Below the pieces are notes generated by a model. The model searched no databases. It was not told where the DNA came from and saw only the letters and a program-made list of their open reading frames with translations. Shown piece after piece: positions 52,567-63,455 of a DNA stretch of 64,000 nucleotides (positions are counted from its first letter, which is position 1; every line of letters starts with the position of its first letter). The stretch is from Locusta migratoria (Eukaryota; Arthropoda; Insecta; Orthoptera; Acrididae), in the NCBI GenBank assembly GCA_026315105.1, contig CM048751.1, positions 338,690,649 through 338,754,648 on the forward strand, given 5' to 3'. The position numbers and the translations under genes were made by a program.

Positions 52567-53882
52567 TCAACACCGGTAGATCGCTGAGAAGGGAGTGTCC
52601 TGAGGGACCCCTTCCAATTGAGGGCAGCCGGAGAAGGCTAGTGTTTCTCCGGCACAGGGGTAGTGGGTGCCCCTGAAGTAGTAGCTTTGGGAGCAGCAGA
52701 AGGACGAGAGGCCCCAACCAACGTGGGGGCAGGCGTAGGTTGGTGGCCCTGGGGGCCCACAGAAAAGTATGTCAGGGAATACTGTCATCGCCAAAGAGGG
52801 TGACGACGACGTGAGCACTGCAAATGAGTTATCAATCGTTACAGGGTGCAACCTCTGAAATTTCTTCCTCGCCTCAGTATATATCAGCCGGTCCAGGGTC
52901 TAGTATTCTATTATTTTCCGCTCCTGATGAAGGATGATGACGAGCAGGGAGGATGGTACTGGCCACAATTTACGCAGATGGGAGGTGGTGTACATGGAGC
53001 GTCTGGGTGTACTGGACGCCTGCAGTCACTACATGTAGCGCTGAAAGTACATCGAGATGACATGTGGCCAAACTTCCAGCATTTGAAGCACCTCATAGGG
53101 GGAGGAACATAGGGTTTCACATCACAGTGGTACACCATCACCTTGAACTTTTCGGGCAGTGTAACACCCTCAAAGGCCAAGATGAACGCCCCAGTGGCAA
53201 CCATGTTATCCTTTGGCCCCATATGTACACGCCATATGAAATGAACCCCTCGCGTTCAAGATTGGCACATAACTCATCGTCGGTCTGGAGCAGCAAATCA
53301 CTGTGGAAAATAAGACCCTGGATCATGTTGAGAGAGTTATGGGGCCTAATGGTTACTGCAACGTCATGCAGTTTTCTCACATGGGAGGAGCGCCTGTGAC
53401 TATGCGGATCAAAACAGAACCGTTGTGCATTTTCGACACTGACTCCACGTCCTCAAACCTATCCCCTACATTCTCTGAGGCTTGGTCGCTGAGGAAGTCC
53501 CCATCAGTTCTGCTGCAAACAAGATATCGTGGAGCATACTGATCACACTGTCTTGTGGCCCTACGTTCCTCCCATCTCCCATGGCGTGGTCAGGGAGGGG
53601 AACATTTGGGGGTCGTACACTAAGGCATAAACTTTCCTGGCTTCGAGGCGGCGTTTGTATGTCCAACAACAAACCTGACTTTGGTCTCTTCATTGCGGGT
53701 GATCCGCCCCAATGCCACCCACTCTGATTAGGGGTTCTCCTTACGGGCGCCACCCAGCCGCAGCAAACGTCACCTGGTGGGGTGATCGTTGCTGGGAGTC
53801 CTGATGCCCCGCAGAGACAAGCATCTACTCCTTGGCTTGCATGAGGAAGATTCAGCTCTGGCATCGGTAGAGCGATCCCCAT
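52567..53882 (-). pseudogene. ORF1 (gag-like) of the 5.9-kb LINE with three Cys-rich knuckles
   Basis: Minus-strand segments 53882-53466, 53380-53138, 53222-52911 and 52851-52567 each continue ORF1 after a frame change. The best piece contains PPPMRCFKCWKFGHMSSRC (a canonical Cx2Cx4Hx4C knuckle), then CSDCRRPVHPDAPC and CVNCGQYHPPC. Such knuckles bind nucleic acid in gag-like ORF1 proteins. Upstream, FDPQ-like regions are degraded. A purine-rich tract at 52395-52418 may be an expanded repeat. Confidence 0.78.
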
Positions 53883-54288
53883 GTTGTCAGCGGGCTACAG
53901 CCAAGAGGGTACATGACGACCCCACCACAATGGACTGGCTACCGTCCTGGCTTTCTGGTGCTGTGTAGACCATTATGATGAAGGGTGCATGGATGTCAGT
54001 GCACAATGGACATGGCGTGAACATAAAGGAGGTAACCTGCCCAACAGCTTAATAAACGCTGCAGTCCTAAGTCCATCGATAATGGGTGCAAAGGATGTAA
54101 TTTTATGATGCACCATGTAAGGTGTCCTTCCTCAAGTGGTTCACTCTTCGGAACAATTTGGATGATGGTGGGTCAAACCAACATAGGCGACCGTAGATAC
54201 ATGGCCGAAACGTGTGGAGACTCGTTTTAGTCGCCTCTTACGACTGGCAGGAATACATCGGGCCTATTCCTACCCATAATCCGCAGGG

Positions 54289-54302
54289 CGCGCCGTCTCC
54301 GA
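54289..54302. repeat. Target duplication of the 5.9-kb LINE, right
   Basis: Exact repeat of 48353-48366. Confidence 0.88.
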
Positions 54303-54542
54303 GCGTTCAGCAGCACGTTGGACTCGCCGCGTTGACCGCACACGTTGAGACACACACTCCGTGTGCCGACGCCGTTACACACTCGCGCGGATGGTCCGCG
54401 CGTAATTGGCGGATCCGCGTCAGTGGTCTACACAGTTGGGCGGATGCGCGCGGTTTCACAGAGTCGAACGAACGCAGACTTCTGTGCACTGTGCTCTGAA
54501 ATCGCGCTCTAGCACTTCGTTCTGTTTGAGGGTATCGATAAA

Positions 54543-54843
54543 TATGAGCTCGCTACCATCTAAAGTCATTTCAGCCTATCTGATATACAAGAAGAGAAAG
54601 TACACACGCGGAAGAAGATTTTGCGTACATCACATGATGGAGCAAATCTGTATGAAAGGAGCGTTCGTCACGCTGTATTTCGATTTTTGCAACGACGAAG
54701 ACAAATTTTATACATATTTTCGTATGTCTATACGTTCTTTTGACGAGCTTGTCGGTAGAATACAAGACAGCCTGACACTTGAAAATCTGAAAAGGATCTC
54801 TATTACTCCGACAGAACGACTAGCAATAACCTTAAGGCAATAA
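54543..54843 (+). pseudogene. PIF/Harbinger transposase (HARBI1-like nuclease) N-terminal remnant
   Basis: From ATG at 54543 the frame reads MSSLPSKVISAYLIYKKRKY and later YTYFRMSIRSFDELVGRIQ and ITPTERLAITLRQ, then stops. The FRMS..SFDELL...I....ERLAITLR pattern is the conserved N-terminal region of Harbinger transposases. The catalytic DDE domain is absent, so this is a truncated derivative. The sequence to its left is GC-rich and continues across the LINE insertion. The frame is open further upstream to 54406, but the ATG at 54543 fits the usual protein start better. Confidence 0.65.
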
Positions 54844-54892
54844 TATAAATAAGTGTACAGAAAACGACTAACTTAAAAAAATGTATATTTAA

Positions 54893-55060
54893 TCATTCAT
54901 TCTTCCAAGATTTTGTCGACGTTGATTGAGCTGGAGAGGGATGGAGTGTCGAAACTTGCGTCTCCACGGACAGATCCTCATTTTGTGGCATAGATTGGTT
55001 ACGATGCTGTTGGTATATTGAAGGTGGATTATACGTGAAAGAAGTCACAAGGTACTGCGG
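54893..55060 (-). pseudogene. Probable second Harbinger protein (MADF-type partner), C-terminal remnant
   Basis: About 56 minus-strand codons end with STSTKSWKNE and a stop at 54893. They are Gln/Ser/Pro-rich (SIYQQHRNQSMPQNEDLSVE), like the disordered C-terminus of the MADF/Myb-like protein encoded by Harbinger elements. The convergent layout with the transposase fits that superfamily. The conserved MADF core is not present, so the assignment leans on context. Confidence 0.35.
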
Positions 55061-55159
55061 AGACTCGCATTACCTCGATAGTGGAATTCTGCGGCTATAA
55101 AGTGTCTACGAGCATAAGTTACAATGAAACATCACTGCCTCATATATACATGTTGTAGT

Positions 55160-55470
55160 TGCTGTTGTTGTTGTTGTGGTCTTCAGTCCGCAGACTGGTT
55201 TGATGCAGCTCTCCACGCTACCCTGTCCTGTGCAAATCTCTCCATCTCACAATACGTTCGGCAACCTACATCCTTTTGAATCTGCTTACTGTATTCGTCC
55301 CTCGGTCTCCCTCTACGATTTTTGCCCCACACGCTTCCTTATAATGCTAAGTTGACAATTCCTTGATGTCTCAGAATGTGTCCAACCAATCTATTCCTTC
55401 TCTTACTCAGTATATGCCAGAAACTCCTTCTCTCCCCGATTCGGTTAAGCACCTCGTCATTAGTTACATT
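55160..55470 (-). pseudogene. Short RTE-type LINE 3' fragment
   Basis: The family 3' signature (GTT)n then TCTTCAGTCCGCAGACTGG lies at the left, and the sequence is nearly the same as 39690-40000. It stops near 55470 at ATTAGTTACA. No convincing target duplication was found. Confidence 0.8.
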
Positions 55471-55601
55471 AAAAAGGCGAGGAATTCAACATCAGTCTCA
55501 AATCACGAAAGTATTTTACCGCGCATCATCTGAAATCCCGACATTGCTTGGGTCTTTATTTATTATATATTTTCGCAGTCCCCTCCGCCCCCCCTCCTCT
55601 C

Positions 55602-55699
<98 letters not shown>

Positions 55700-56150
55700 C
55701 CGATCCCATCTCCTTCATCCCCACTCTCATCTCTCATCCGTCGCTCCATCACTTCTTCTCTCTGTTCATTCCGCCTCGTCTGTTAATCTCCTCATAGGGG
55801 AAGGAGAAACAAATTTGTCAACTTGCGTGGTGATCAAAGAAAAACAATATTTATTGCCAGATACCCTTTACCATGTGCCATACTATTACTTTCTGTTTAT
55901 AAAAACCATCTCCATGAAAACATTCACACACTTGCGCAATTTTAGTAATACTAACACACAGCTATCAGTTTTCATATAAAAAGATCAGCTGAAATCCCTG
56001 CATCGTCCGGCTATTTATTTGTCCAGTTTTACGTTAGCTTATCTCCTCTCCTCATTCCCATGTGCATCCTCTTCCTCCTTCACCTTCCCATTCTCCCCTC
56101 CTCTCCGTCCACCCAAGTCTACTCCAACGTCCTGAATTAAACAATAATTA
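55471..56150 (-). mobile_element. Helitron-like DNA with microsatellite core
   Basis: The minus strand parallels 41400-42420: purine-rich tract, GCATGGTAAAGG block, ATGTTTTCATGGAGA block, then the junction CAGCTGA/TCTTTTTATATGAAAACTG near 55990 and further G/A-rich DNA to 56150. It is an empty-site relative of the LINE insertion at 41624-42063. Confidence 0.45.
55596..55697. repeat. (CT)n(GT)n compound microsatellite
   Basis: A CT-rich run at about 55596-55651 is followed by an uninterrupted GT run to 55697. Open frames across it are artefacts of the repeat. Confidence 0.95.
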
Positions 56151-56159
56151 AATACATAC

Positions 56160-56649
56160 AATAAAAGTCCGATATTCCGGCACGTTCGGGATCTACCCGG
56201 TGCCGGATTACCGAAAATGCCGGGCTATCGGGCGGTACCTGTTACTGCTGCCATAGGCTAAGACATGAATCGAAAACAGCTGACATAGTGCACTGAAGCA
56301 TTTGTACAATAACCTATCTAATTGTTCCAGTTTTTTTTAAGTTGTCCTGGAAGCCAATTTTTCAGTTGTTACCGATTGAGAAGCATATTTCAATAGTTCA
56401 TACTTTTGTTTGTGCCATAAATGGTTCACCTTCCTCCATGCGTTTGATGACTTCCAGTTTCTGGTTTATGGTCAGAGTGCGTGCTTACACTTCATTTCTG
56501 ATTTAGAGCTTTCAGAAGGTTTGGGTTTCGAGAACATTTTTCATCCTCTTCATACAGAGACTTCAACGTGTTCAGCGAAACTGCAGGAAGTCTTCAAGTG
56601 TGTCCTTCGAGTAAGCAGTACTACGATACAGAAGAAAGACTACCATTTA
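56160..56649. other. Unassigned; CCGG-rich start recalls a pogo/Tigger end
   Basis: AAAGTCCGATATTCCGGCAC at about 56164-56183 and nearby GCCGGATTACCGAAAATGCC resemble ends of pogo-type elements, but no partner end or transposase is visible. Confidence 0.25.
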
Positions 56650-57617
56650 AGGGGAGCCGTACCGCCCAAAAGATAAAATTTCACATTTTTATTCTTATGA
56701 AAATAATGAAAATATGTATGTTTATGCTTAATTTTGTGTAGATTTTATTAAAATATTCTATTCTACTTTAAATATTTGAATAATCATGCACTGACATTTC
56801 TGAGAATTTTATTTTCCATCAATTCGCATATTGGCATTTTTCTCTGGAACTATATAGTCTAGAAGGCTGTGGTTGCTATTGTTTTGTAGAGAACTGTCCG
56901 TTTCGTAAGTTGCTTACACTAGCGGTACTTTGCAGGAATCTCTTCGAACCATAAATATGCTTCCGTTTGACAACAATAGTTATCCATTCTCGGTGTTTTA
57001 GATTCTGTTTGTTGGAAGTTCAGTCTTTGAATTTGGTTTTTTAATGCTGTTCTTACTTTTAATGATGGCTGTTCTAGAAAACCACAGATAGTGGAGCATC
57101 TTGGAATTCATAAAGGCTTCAACACCACTAAAAGTCTGATGGACCAACTGCGAATTATGAAGGCAGATCCAAAAGAAGGAGCACAGCACTTAGAGAGGAA
57201 GATAAAAGAGGAGGTGAGGACTACCATCAAGGAAGATTCTAACATATTTTTTATTTATCACTTGGCTGTATATTGAAATTTTTTCTTCAAACGCAATTTC
57301 CTCAAAATGAAATTTTTTCAGCATAAATGCCCATTTTTCTCAGAAACTTCTGAATCTACACCAATGAATTTTTGCCACATCACATATATAATGTTGTAGC
57401 TCTACTTTAGTAGTATTTACCATAATATTTAAAATTCAAGAAATTAAAATTGTGAAAATTTACATAATTTTTTCGCATCTGTTATTTTAAAGTGATTGTA
57501 GATCAATACAGTCACAAAACCTGCGAGAACATGCGATAAAAACACCACATTTATATACTCTACGGGGCATTTATATAAGCAAATAACATTGTCGAGATAG
57601 AGCGGTACGACTCCCCT
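56650..57617. mobile_element. 968-bp DNA transposon with 16-bp terminal inverted repeats and TA target
   Basis: The left end AGGGGAGCCGTACCGC and the reverse complement of the right end AGGGGAGTCGTACCGC differ at one base. TA flanks both sides (56648-56649 and 57618-57619). The body is AT-rich. A 61-codon plus frame (57091-57276: KSLMDQLRIMKADPKEGAQH) is unrecognised. TA duplication suggests a Tc1/mariner-type mobiliser, but the terminal sequence is not one I can name. Confidence 0.7.
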
Positions 57618-58136
57618 TATGACGAAGTGTCACGCTACAGGAAACATTGCCTCAAGATTTAGGTACTTAAAACTTTTAACGCACGATAATTGGACAGTAA
57701 TTTTATCAGTCAATTGTAGGGCAACAACGCTAAATTAATTTAGTTGTAGTAAATATCTTGTGTGTTACAAAAGTTGCGTGATATTTCCGTTTGAGTGTAT
57801 CTATGCCATATAACGACCGCAGAAAATATCCAACCTCCAATTCGTCTGTTGTTGTTGTGCTCTTCAGTCCGCAGACTAGTTTGATGCAGCTCTCTACGCT
57901 ACCCTGTCCTGTGCAAGTCTCTTCATCTGATAATGCGTTCGGCAATATACATCCTTTTGAATCTGCTTTCTGTATTCGTCCTTGATCTCCCTCATCGATT
58001 TTTACCGCACACACTTCCTTCTAATGCTAAGTTGACAATTCCTTGATGTCTAAGAATGTGTCCCACCAACCTATCTCTTCTCTTAGTCAGGATATGCCAG
58101 AAACTCTTTTTCTCTCCAATTCTGTTGAGCATCACA

Positions 58137-58679
58137 TTATTTCCGTGAAATACCCACTAAATCATCATTCGTCATTTCAAAAGCTTCTATCATATTTTTG
58201 TCTGAACTCCTTATCGTCCATGTTTCACTCCCACACAATTCTACACTCCAGACAAATGCTTTCAGAAAGGACTTCCTAACATTTAAATTAATATTGGATG
58301 TTAACAACTTTGGATTCTTTAGAAACTCTTTTCTTCCCATAGCCATTCTGAATTTTACACCTTCTCTAATTCGGCCATCAGAACTTATTTTGCTACCCAA
58401 ATAGCAAAACGTACTTACTACTTTTATTGTCTCATTACCTAATGTAAGTCCTTCAGCATCCCCTGACTTTCTGACGCTACAATCCATTACCCTTGTTTTA
58501 CTCTTGTTGATTTTCACCTTATACGCTCTTTTCAAGACACTGTCCATTCTATTCAATTGTTCTTCGAGATTCTTTGCAGTCTCTGACAGAATTACTATGT
58601 CATCGGCGAACCGCAAAATTTTTTTTTCTTCTCCTTGAACCTTAAATCCCTCTCCAAATTTCTCCATGTATTCCTTCAC
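58137..58679 (-). pseudogene. RTE reverse transcriptase end and C-terminal region
   Basis: It begins with KILRFADDIVILSETAKNLE (FADD catalytic motif), then CYLGSKISSDGRIREGVKFR, GSETWTIRSSDKNMIEAF. It is the counterpart of 43562-44272. Confidence 0.75.
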
Positions 58680-59510
58680 TGCTTGCTCAATGAACAGGCT
58701 ACAACCCAGTCTTACTCCCTTCTCAACCTCTATGTCCCTTTCTTGCCCATCAACTCTAATAATTGCTGTCTGGTTTTCTTATAGGTTGAAGATAACTCTT
58801 CGCTCTCTATATTTTACCCCTGATACATTCAGAATTTGATAGAGGGTAGTTCAGTCGACATTGTCAAAAGCTTTCTCTAAATCTAAAAACGCTAAAAACG
58901 TAGGTTTGTCTTTCCTTAGCCTATCTTCTAAGATAAGTCGTAATGTGAGTATTGCCTCGCGTGTTCCTACATTTTTCCTAGATGCAAACTGATCTTTCCC
59001 TAGGTTGGATTCCACACGTTTTTCCATTCGTCTGTAAATAATCCTTGTTAGTATTTTGCAGCCATGACTTATTTGACTGATAGTTCTGTAATTTTAACAC
59101 TTTTCTCCACTTTCTTTCTTTTGAATTGGAATTGCAATATTCTTCTTGAAGTCAGAGGGTATTTCTCCTGTTTCATACATCTTGCATACCAAGTGGAACA
59201 ATTATTTCCATGGCTGGCTGTCCTAACGATATCAGCAGTTCAGACGGAATATCATCTACTGTAGGGACCTTGTTTCGACTCAAGTCCTTCAGCGCTCTGT
59301 CAAATTCTTCTCGCAGTATTGTATCTCCTGTCACATCTTCCTCCACTTCGTCTTCCATTTCTAGAATACTGCCTTCAAGTTATTTTCTTTGTATAGGCCC
59401 TCTATATATTCCTTCCACAAGTCAGCTTTATCCTTCTTTGCTTAGTACTGGTCTTCCGTCTGAGTTCTTGATATTCATGCAGCTGTTTTTCTTGTCTCCA
59501 AATATCTCTC

Positions 59511-60074
59511 TTATTTTCCTGTTGCTGAATTTTTATATTTCCTCCTCTCATCAATTAGGTTCAGTATATTCTGTGTTATCCAGGGATTTCTGTTAGGCCT
59601 TATCCTTCTGCCTATATGATCCTCTGCGACCTTCACTACCCTATCTCTCAGAGTTACCCATTCTTCTTCTACTCTATTACCTTCCGCCGTTTCAACCAAT
59701 CCTCGCCTAATTCTCACTCTGAAACTCGCAACCACTTCTGGTTCCTTCAATTTGTCCAGGTTCCATCTCCTAACTTTTCTACCTTTCTGCAGTCTCTTAA
59801 GTTTTAATCTACAGTTCGTCACCAATACGTTATGGTCAGAGTCTATATCTGCCTCTGGATATGTCTTACAGTTTAAAACCTGGTTTCTAAATCTATTCCT
59901 TACCATTATAAAATCAATCTGGTACCTTCCATTGTCTCCTGGTCTCTTCCACGTATACAGCCTTCTTTCGTGATGGTTAAACCATGTGTTGGTTATCATT
60001 AAATTGTGCTCTGCACAAAATTCTACCAAGCGATCTCCTCTTTCGTTCCTTTTTAGCAGTGCATATTTACCCAT
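59511..60074 (-). pseudogene. RTE endonuclease, open 187 codons
   Basis: It contains YTWKRPGDNGRYQIDFIMVR (the IDFI region with a catalytic-type Asp) and DSDHNVLVTNCRLK (catalytic SDH). RTE endonucleases of this kind are often mislabelled as craniofacial development protein in animal genomes. The first third, with the catalytic Glu, is missing or frame-shifted. Confidence 0.75.
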
Positions 60075-60430
60075 AACATTCCCTTCTCTTCCCTTTCCTA
60101 CTACAGAGTTCCAGTTCCCGTCACACTCAAGTTTTCGTCTCCCTTAACTTTCTAAATGATATCATTTATCTCCTCATACATTTCTTCGAAATCCTCGTCA
60201 TCGACCGTGCTAGTTGGTATATAAACTTGCAATACTATGGTCGGTGTTGGTTTTGTGTCTCTCTTCGCTACGATAATGCGTTGACCATGCTGTTCATAGT
60301 AACTTACCCGCATTCCTATTTTCGTATTCATTATTTTCTGCAATACTGTCGGTTGTATTTCGTCGTAAGTATTCATCGCATTGTCATATTTTAGTAATTT
60401 TGGCAGTTCAAACAACACTTCTATCGTGAC

Positions 60431-61370
60431 TGTAAACTAAAACGTAGGCTGTCGATCGTGTATTATCGGCAGCCTTCGGCGCTGTTCGCGAGTGAGAAAC
60501 AGCGAGCTGCACTTTACTCCCACGGTGCCCGCACGGCGGCAAAAGTGCCCGCGTGCAGCTTACCAGCTCACGAGCCACCCCTACTTAGCCCGCATCTCCC
60601 AACCTCTCTCGGTTCACATACTCCTGACCACTCTGCCTGGCTGTCGCCTCTTCCTCTTTCTGTGTTCGCCTCCGCGCCTCACACTCCATTACTTCCTCCT
60701 CTCTCTCGACCCATTCCCTCCCACTTACCTCCCCCTCCTCTTTCTGTCCATATCACACACCCCCTCTCTCACTCGATCTCATTCTACCCGCTGCCTGTCA
60801 ACTTTTATGGCGATCGGTCAAACGCTATCAATCTAAAATGTACAAATGTTTGTTAAGCTTATGCGACTTAACTACGGGGTCATCAGTCCCTAAACTTACA
60901 AACCTACTTATGAACTACTTACGAACTAGGACGGCACAAATATCTGTGCCCGAGGGGGATTCGAACCCCCGACCGTAGTGGCCGTGCAGACCGTGACTGA
61001 AGCGCCTCAGTCCCCTCGGCCACCGCGGCCGGCACTATCGATCTCTACTGCAATATACCCTCTCTCCGCCATGCACCATACGGCGGTATAAAATAATCTC
61101 CGTGAAAAACAACATTTAACGAATTTCGTAGTGATCGATCAAATCAAATATGTCGTCCCTACCGTCAGTTACCATTGACAGTGCATCACATATTGTGAGT
61201 TTTGCAGTTTGTCCAAATTTTTCGATTTTCTTTCGAAACTGTATCGTAAAAGTTTAATAAAACTTTTGCAGGGCCATAACGAACAAAAAATTAATTACGT
61301 ACACACACTGTTCGAATTCTGAGTTTTGGTCGTGAGTTTGTGGAAAAATCCCACAGAAAAAAGGCTGTAT
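60431..61370 (-). mobile_element. Helitron-like DNA with pyrimidine-rich tract, carrying a SINE
   Basis: A C/T-rich tract (60560-60790) and, after the SINE, a GCCATGCACCATACGG block followed by CTCCGTGAAAAACAACAT parallel the minus strand of 42130-42190 and 34880-34960. Ends are not defined. Confidence 0.4.
60835..61034 (-). mobile_element. tRNA-derived SINE with 10-bp target duplication
   Basis: Complete minus-strand copy, tail to the left and GGCCGAGGGGACTGAGGCG head to the right. Flanks CTATCAATCT (60825-60834) and CTATCGATCT (61035-61044) differ at one base. Confidence 0.9.
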
Positions 61371-62247
61371 GGAGTTTTCCCCCCAATTCTTCCCCCTTCC
61401 TAAACAGTTGGTCTTTTGCGAATATTTAAAAATCTCTCTAGCCCTAATCGATTTGTACGATTACCAACCAACAGCATTTCATTTCTATTTATCTAGATCT
61501 ACATTTATCTTACTTGATAGCTACTATCAGTCCAAAATATACATGAAGAGGGCACATAAAAACATGAGTAAATAGTTGATTTCATTTAGTATGAAAACAA
61601 TACCTATCAAAAACTACAGCACAACACCTGAAATATTATAGCTCACTACCTCTCCCAGAGCTACTTCATGAATCTGAGGCATGGATAGCGAAGGAGGACG
61701 GCATAAATCGAATAGTAATGTCAAAGATGAAATTCCTCACATCAACGAAGGAAGGGAAACGAGACAGGTGTCACAATGTAAGTAAATTTTTTAAAATGTT
61801 TAAAGTAATTATCACAGTTGTTAAAGCATTTATCCCACTGTGAGACAAGACGGTTAACGCCTTCATGAAGGAAACATTGTGGTTACCTGCATAACCATGA
61901 TTTTATCCAAGCATGCACGTGTACGTCCGATACGAATCAACTGTCACCGATACTTTTCTTCACACGTGCAAACTACATAAAGTGATGCCGTTTCTAGGTA
62001 CTTCCACGCAAGCTTGGATAGCATCTGGATTTACTTTCAAGCATACATTTCTCGCCGTGTTTTCTTATTTTTGGACAACCCCTGTACAACACTTCGGACT
62101 TTCTCGGGAGTTGAAACGTCGAATATCTCCGTAGAAATTAACATTAAAGAAACGTTTTGGGCAGAAGTTTTTTTTTTACTGCCCCTGAATTCTAAAATAA
62201 TACTCCAAACATTGTATCACCCATGGACTCGCTACGAATTGAATATT
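61371..62247. other. No recognised gene
   Basis: AT-rich. A GAAGGAAGGGAAACGAG stretch and several short frames show no motif. Confidence 0.4.
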
Positions 62248-62262
62248 TAGGTAATATCAATG

Positions 62263-62456
62263 TTCAAATGTTTGTAGAGCTTACTGGACTTAACTACGGG
62301 GTCATCAGTCCCTAAACTTACAAACTACTTATGAACTAGCTAATACTAAGGACGGCACAAATATCCATGCCCGAGGGGGGGATTCGAACCCCCCACCGTG
62401 GTGGCCGTGCGGACCGTGCCTGGCGCGCTGCAGACCGCTCGGCCACCGCTACCGGC
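62263..62456 (-). mobile_element. tRNA-derived SINE with exact 15-bp target duplication
   Basis: Complete minus-strand copy. TAGGTAATATCAATG is at 62248-62262 and 62457-62471, the longest clean SINE duplication here and a sign of recent insertion. Confidence 0.93.
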
Positions 62457-62471
62457 TAGGTAATATCAATG

Positions 62472-63125
62472 AAATATTAAATTAGTTATACGAGGGTTGA
62501 AACTTAAATAATGGCAAGTATTTATCCACAACCGATACAAAAGTGTTTCATGTTTTCACCTGTTACAGTCCTTCATAGTAGACACCAGCGATTTGTAGAA
62601 CCTGTTGCCAGCAAAGCTGTACTATACCGTTAGCACACAGACCTATATTATTATACTGGCAATGCCGTATACAGTATCATTGGTGTTAGTGAAATCTCGC
62701 CGCCATATTTCTATACTATAAACGCGTAAGCAGTCATACTTGTTATTACAGAAAACAGTCATGACGTACGGGAGATTCGTGTATTGCACATGGCTGTAAT
62801 GTTTCCAGCTTGAGTAAGGCTTTGACACAAACAGTAATGAGCTGCATTTCTTTGTTGTTATTATTAATGTTTTCAATTTCAATCATCTTCGGATGTTCTT
62901 TCCGTAGTATAGTCATTAAAAAAGTGTTTATTGTGGATAACACGTATACCTATTGTTTTGAGAGTTCTGACGAAATCTACAGTCTACTTCGTCACAAACA
63001 CACACTAATGAATCGAGTTTCCTGTTTTTATTAATTTGTTACTAGTTTCGATCAACGTCAGCTTCTCTTTTAGTAGTATGTCCGTTATAAATGTGCTATT
63101 TTTCGTGGATAACATATCTTTATTC
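62472..63125. other. No recognised gene
   Basis: AT-rich DNA with short frames only. Confidence 0.4.
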
Positions 63126-63135
63126 TTGTTAGTGT

Positions 63136-63324
63136 GCCGGCCGCGGTGGCCGAGGGGACTGAGGCGCTCCAGTCACGGCACGGCCACTACGGTTGGGGGT
63201 TCGAATCCCCCCTCGGGCATGGATATTTGTGCCGTCCTTAGTATTAGCTAGTTCATAAGTAGTTTGTAAGTTTAGGGACTGATGACCCCGTAGTTAAGTC
63301 CCATAAGCTATACAAGCATTTGAT
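63136..63324 (+). mobile_element. tRNA-derived SINE with 10-bp target duplication and short head deletion
   Basis: Full main-family SINE except for a deletion of GTCTGC in the variable region of the head (CAGTCACGGCACGGCC). TTGTTAGTGT is at 63126-63135 and 63325-63334. Confidence 0.92.
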
Positions 63325-63455
63325 TTGTTAGTGTTTTTCAGATAATTACTTCTGCTTTAACTGTACGTAACGGTAAAATTTTACCTACCAACCCGGCAGC
63401 CTTTCATGATTATGTTGGCAACATCAACAACACGGATATTTGCCAAGATGTGAAT

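Larger units (their letters stand above)
48367..54288 (-). mobile_element. Near full-length, decayed LINE with ORF1 zinc knuckles, EN, RT and RNase H
   Basis: The element is bounded exactly by a 14-bp target duplication and is 5,922 bp long. Its 3' end (low coordinates) is an (AAC)n tail; its 5' end (near 54288) carries the TAAGAGGCGACTAAAACGAG phrase common at LINE 5' ends in arthropods. In minus-strand order it holds an ORF1 with Cys-rich knuckles (53.9-52.6 kb), an endonuclease (52.2-51.4 kb), an RT (51.2-50.3 kb), an RNase H (49.6-48.9 kb) and a 3' UTR. Many frameshifts and stops occur throughout. The RNase H and knuckled gag place it in the I/R1/LOA-type group; it is not the family at 1.7-5.5 kb. 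Confidence 0.85.
57847..60430 (-). mobile_element. RTE-type LINE, longest copy, endonuclease to 3' end, decayed
   Basis: The 3' signature is at the left edge. From right to left on the minus strand: N-terminal endonuclease segment (60418-60152, VLQVYIPTSTVDDEDFEEMY), central endonuclease (60074-59511, RNERGDRLVEFCAEHNLMIT and DIDSDHNVLVTNCRLKLKRL), RT linker (59358-59173) and C-terminal region (58679-58137). The RT core around 59170-58680 is frame-broken. It is 5'-truncated near 60430 and inactive. Confidence 0.85.

Noticed and set aside
55376..55979. Open frames encoding Leu/Ser and Val-Cys runs
   Set aside because: They are translations of the (CT)n(GT)n microsatellite and adjoining pyrimidine-rich DNA.
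57091..57276. Possible protein inside the TA-flanked element
   Set aside because: Only 61 codons, with no family motif; kept as an observation, not a gene.
12444..63324. Sequences with good tRNA A and B boxes in the main repeat family
   Set aside because: They are heads of SINEs with a shared body and target duplications, not tRNA genes.
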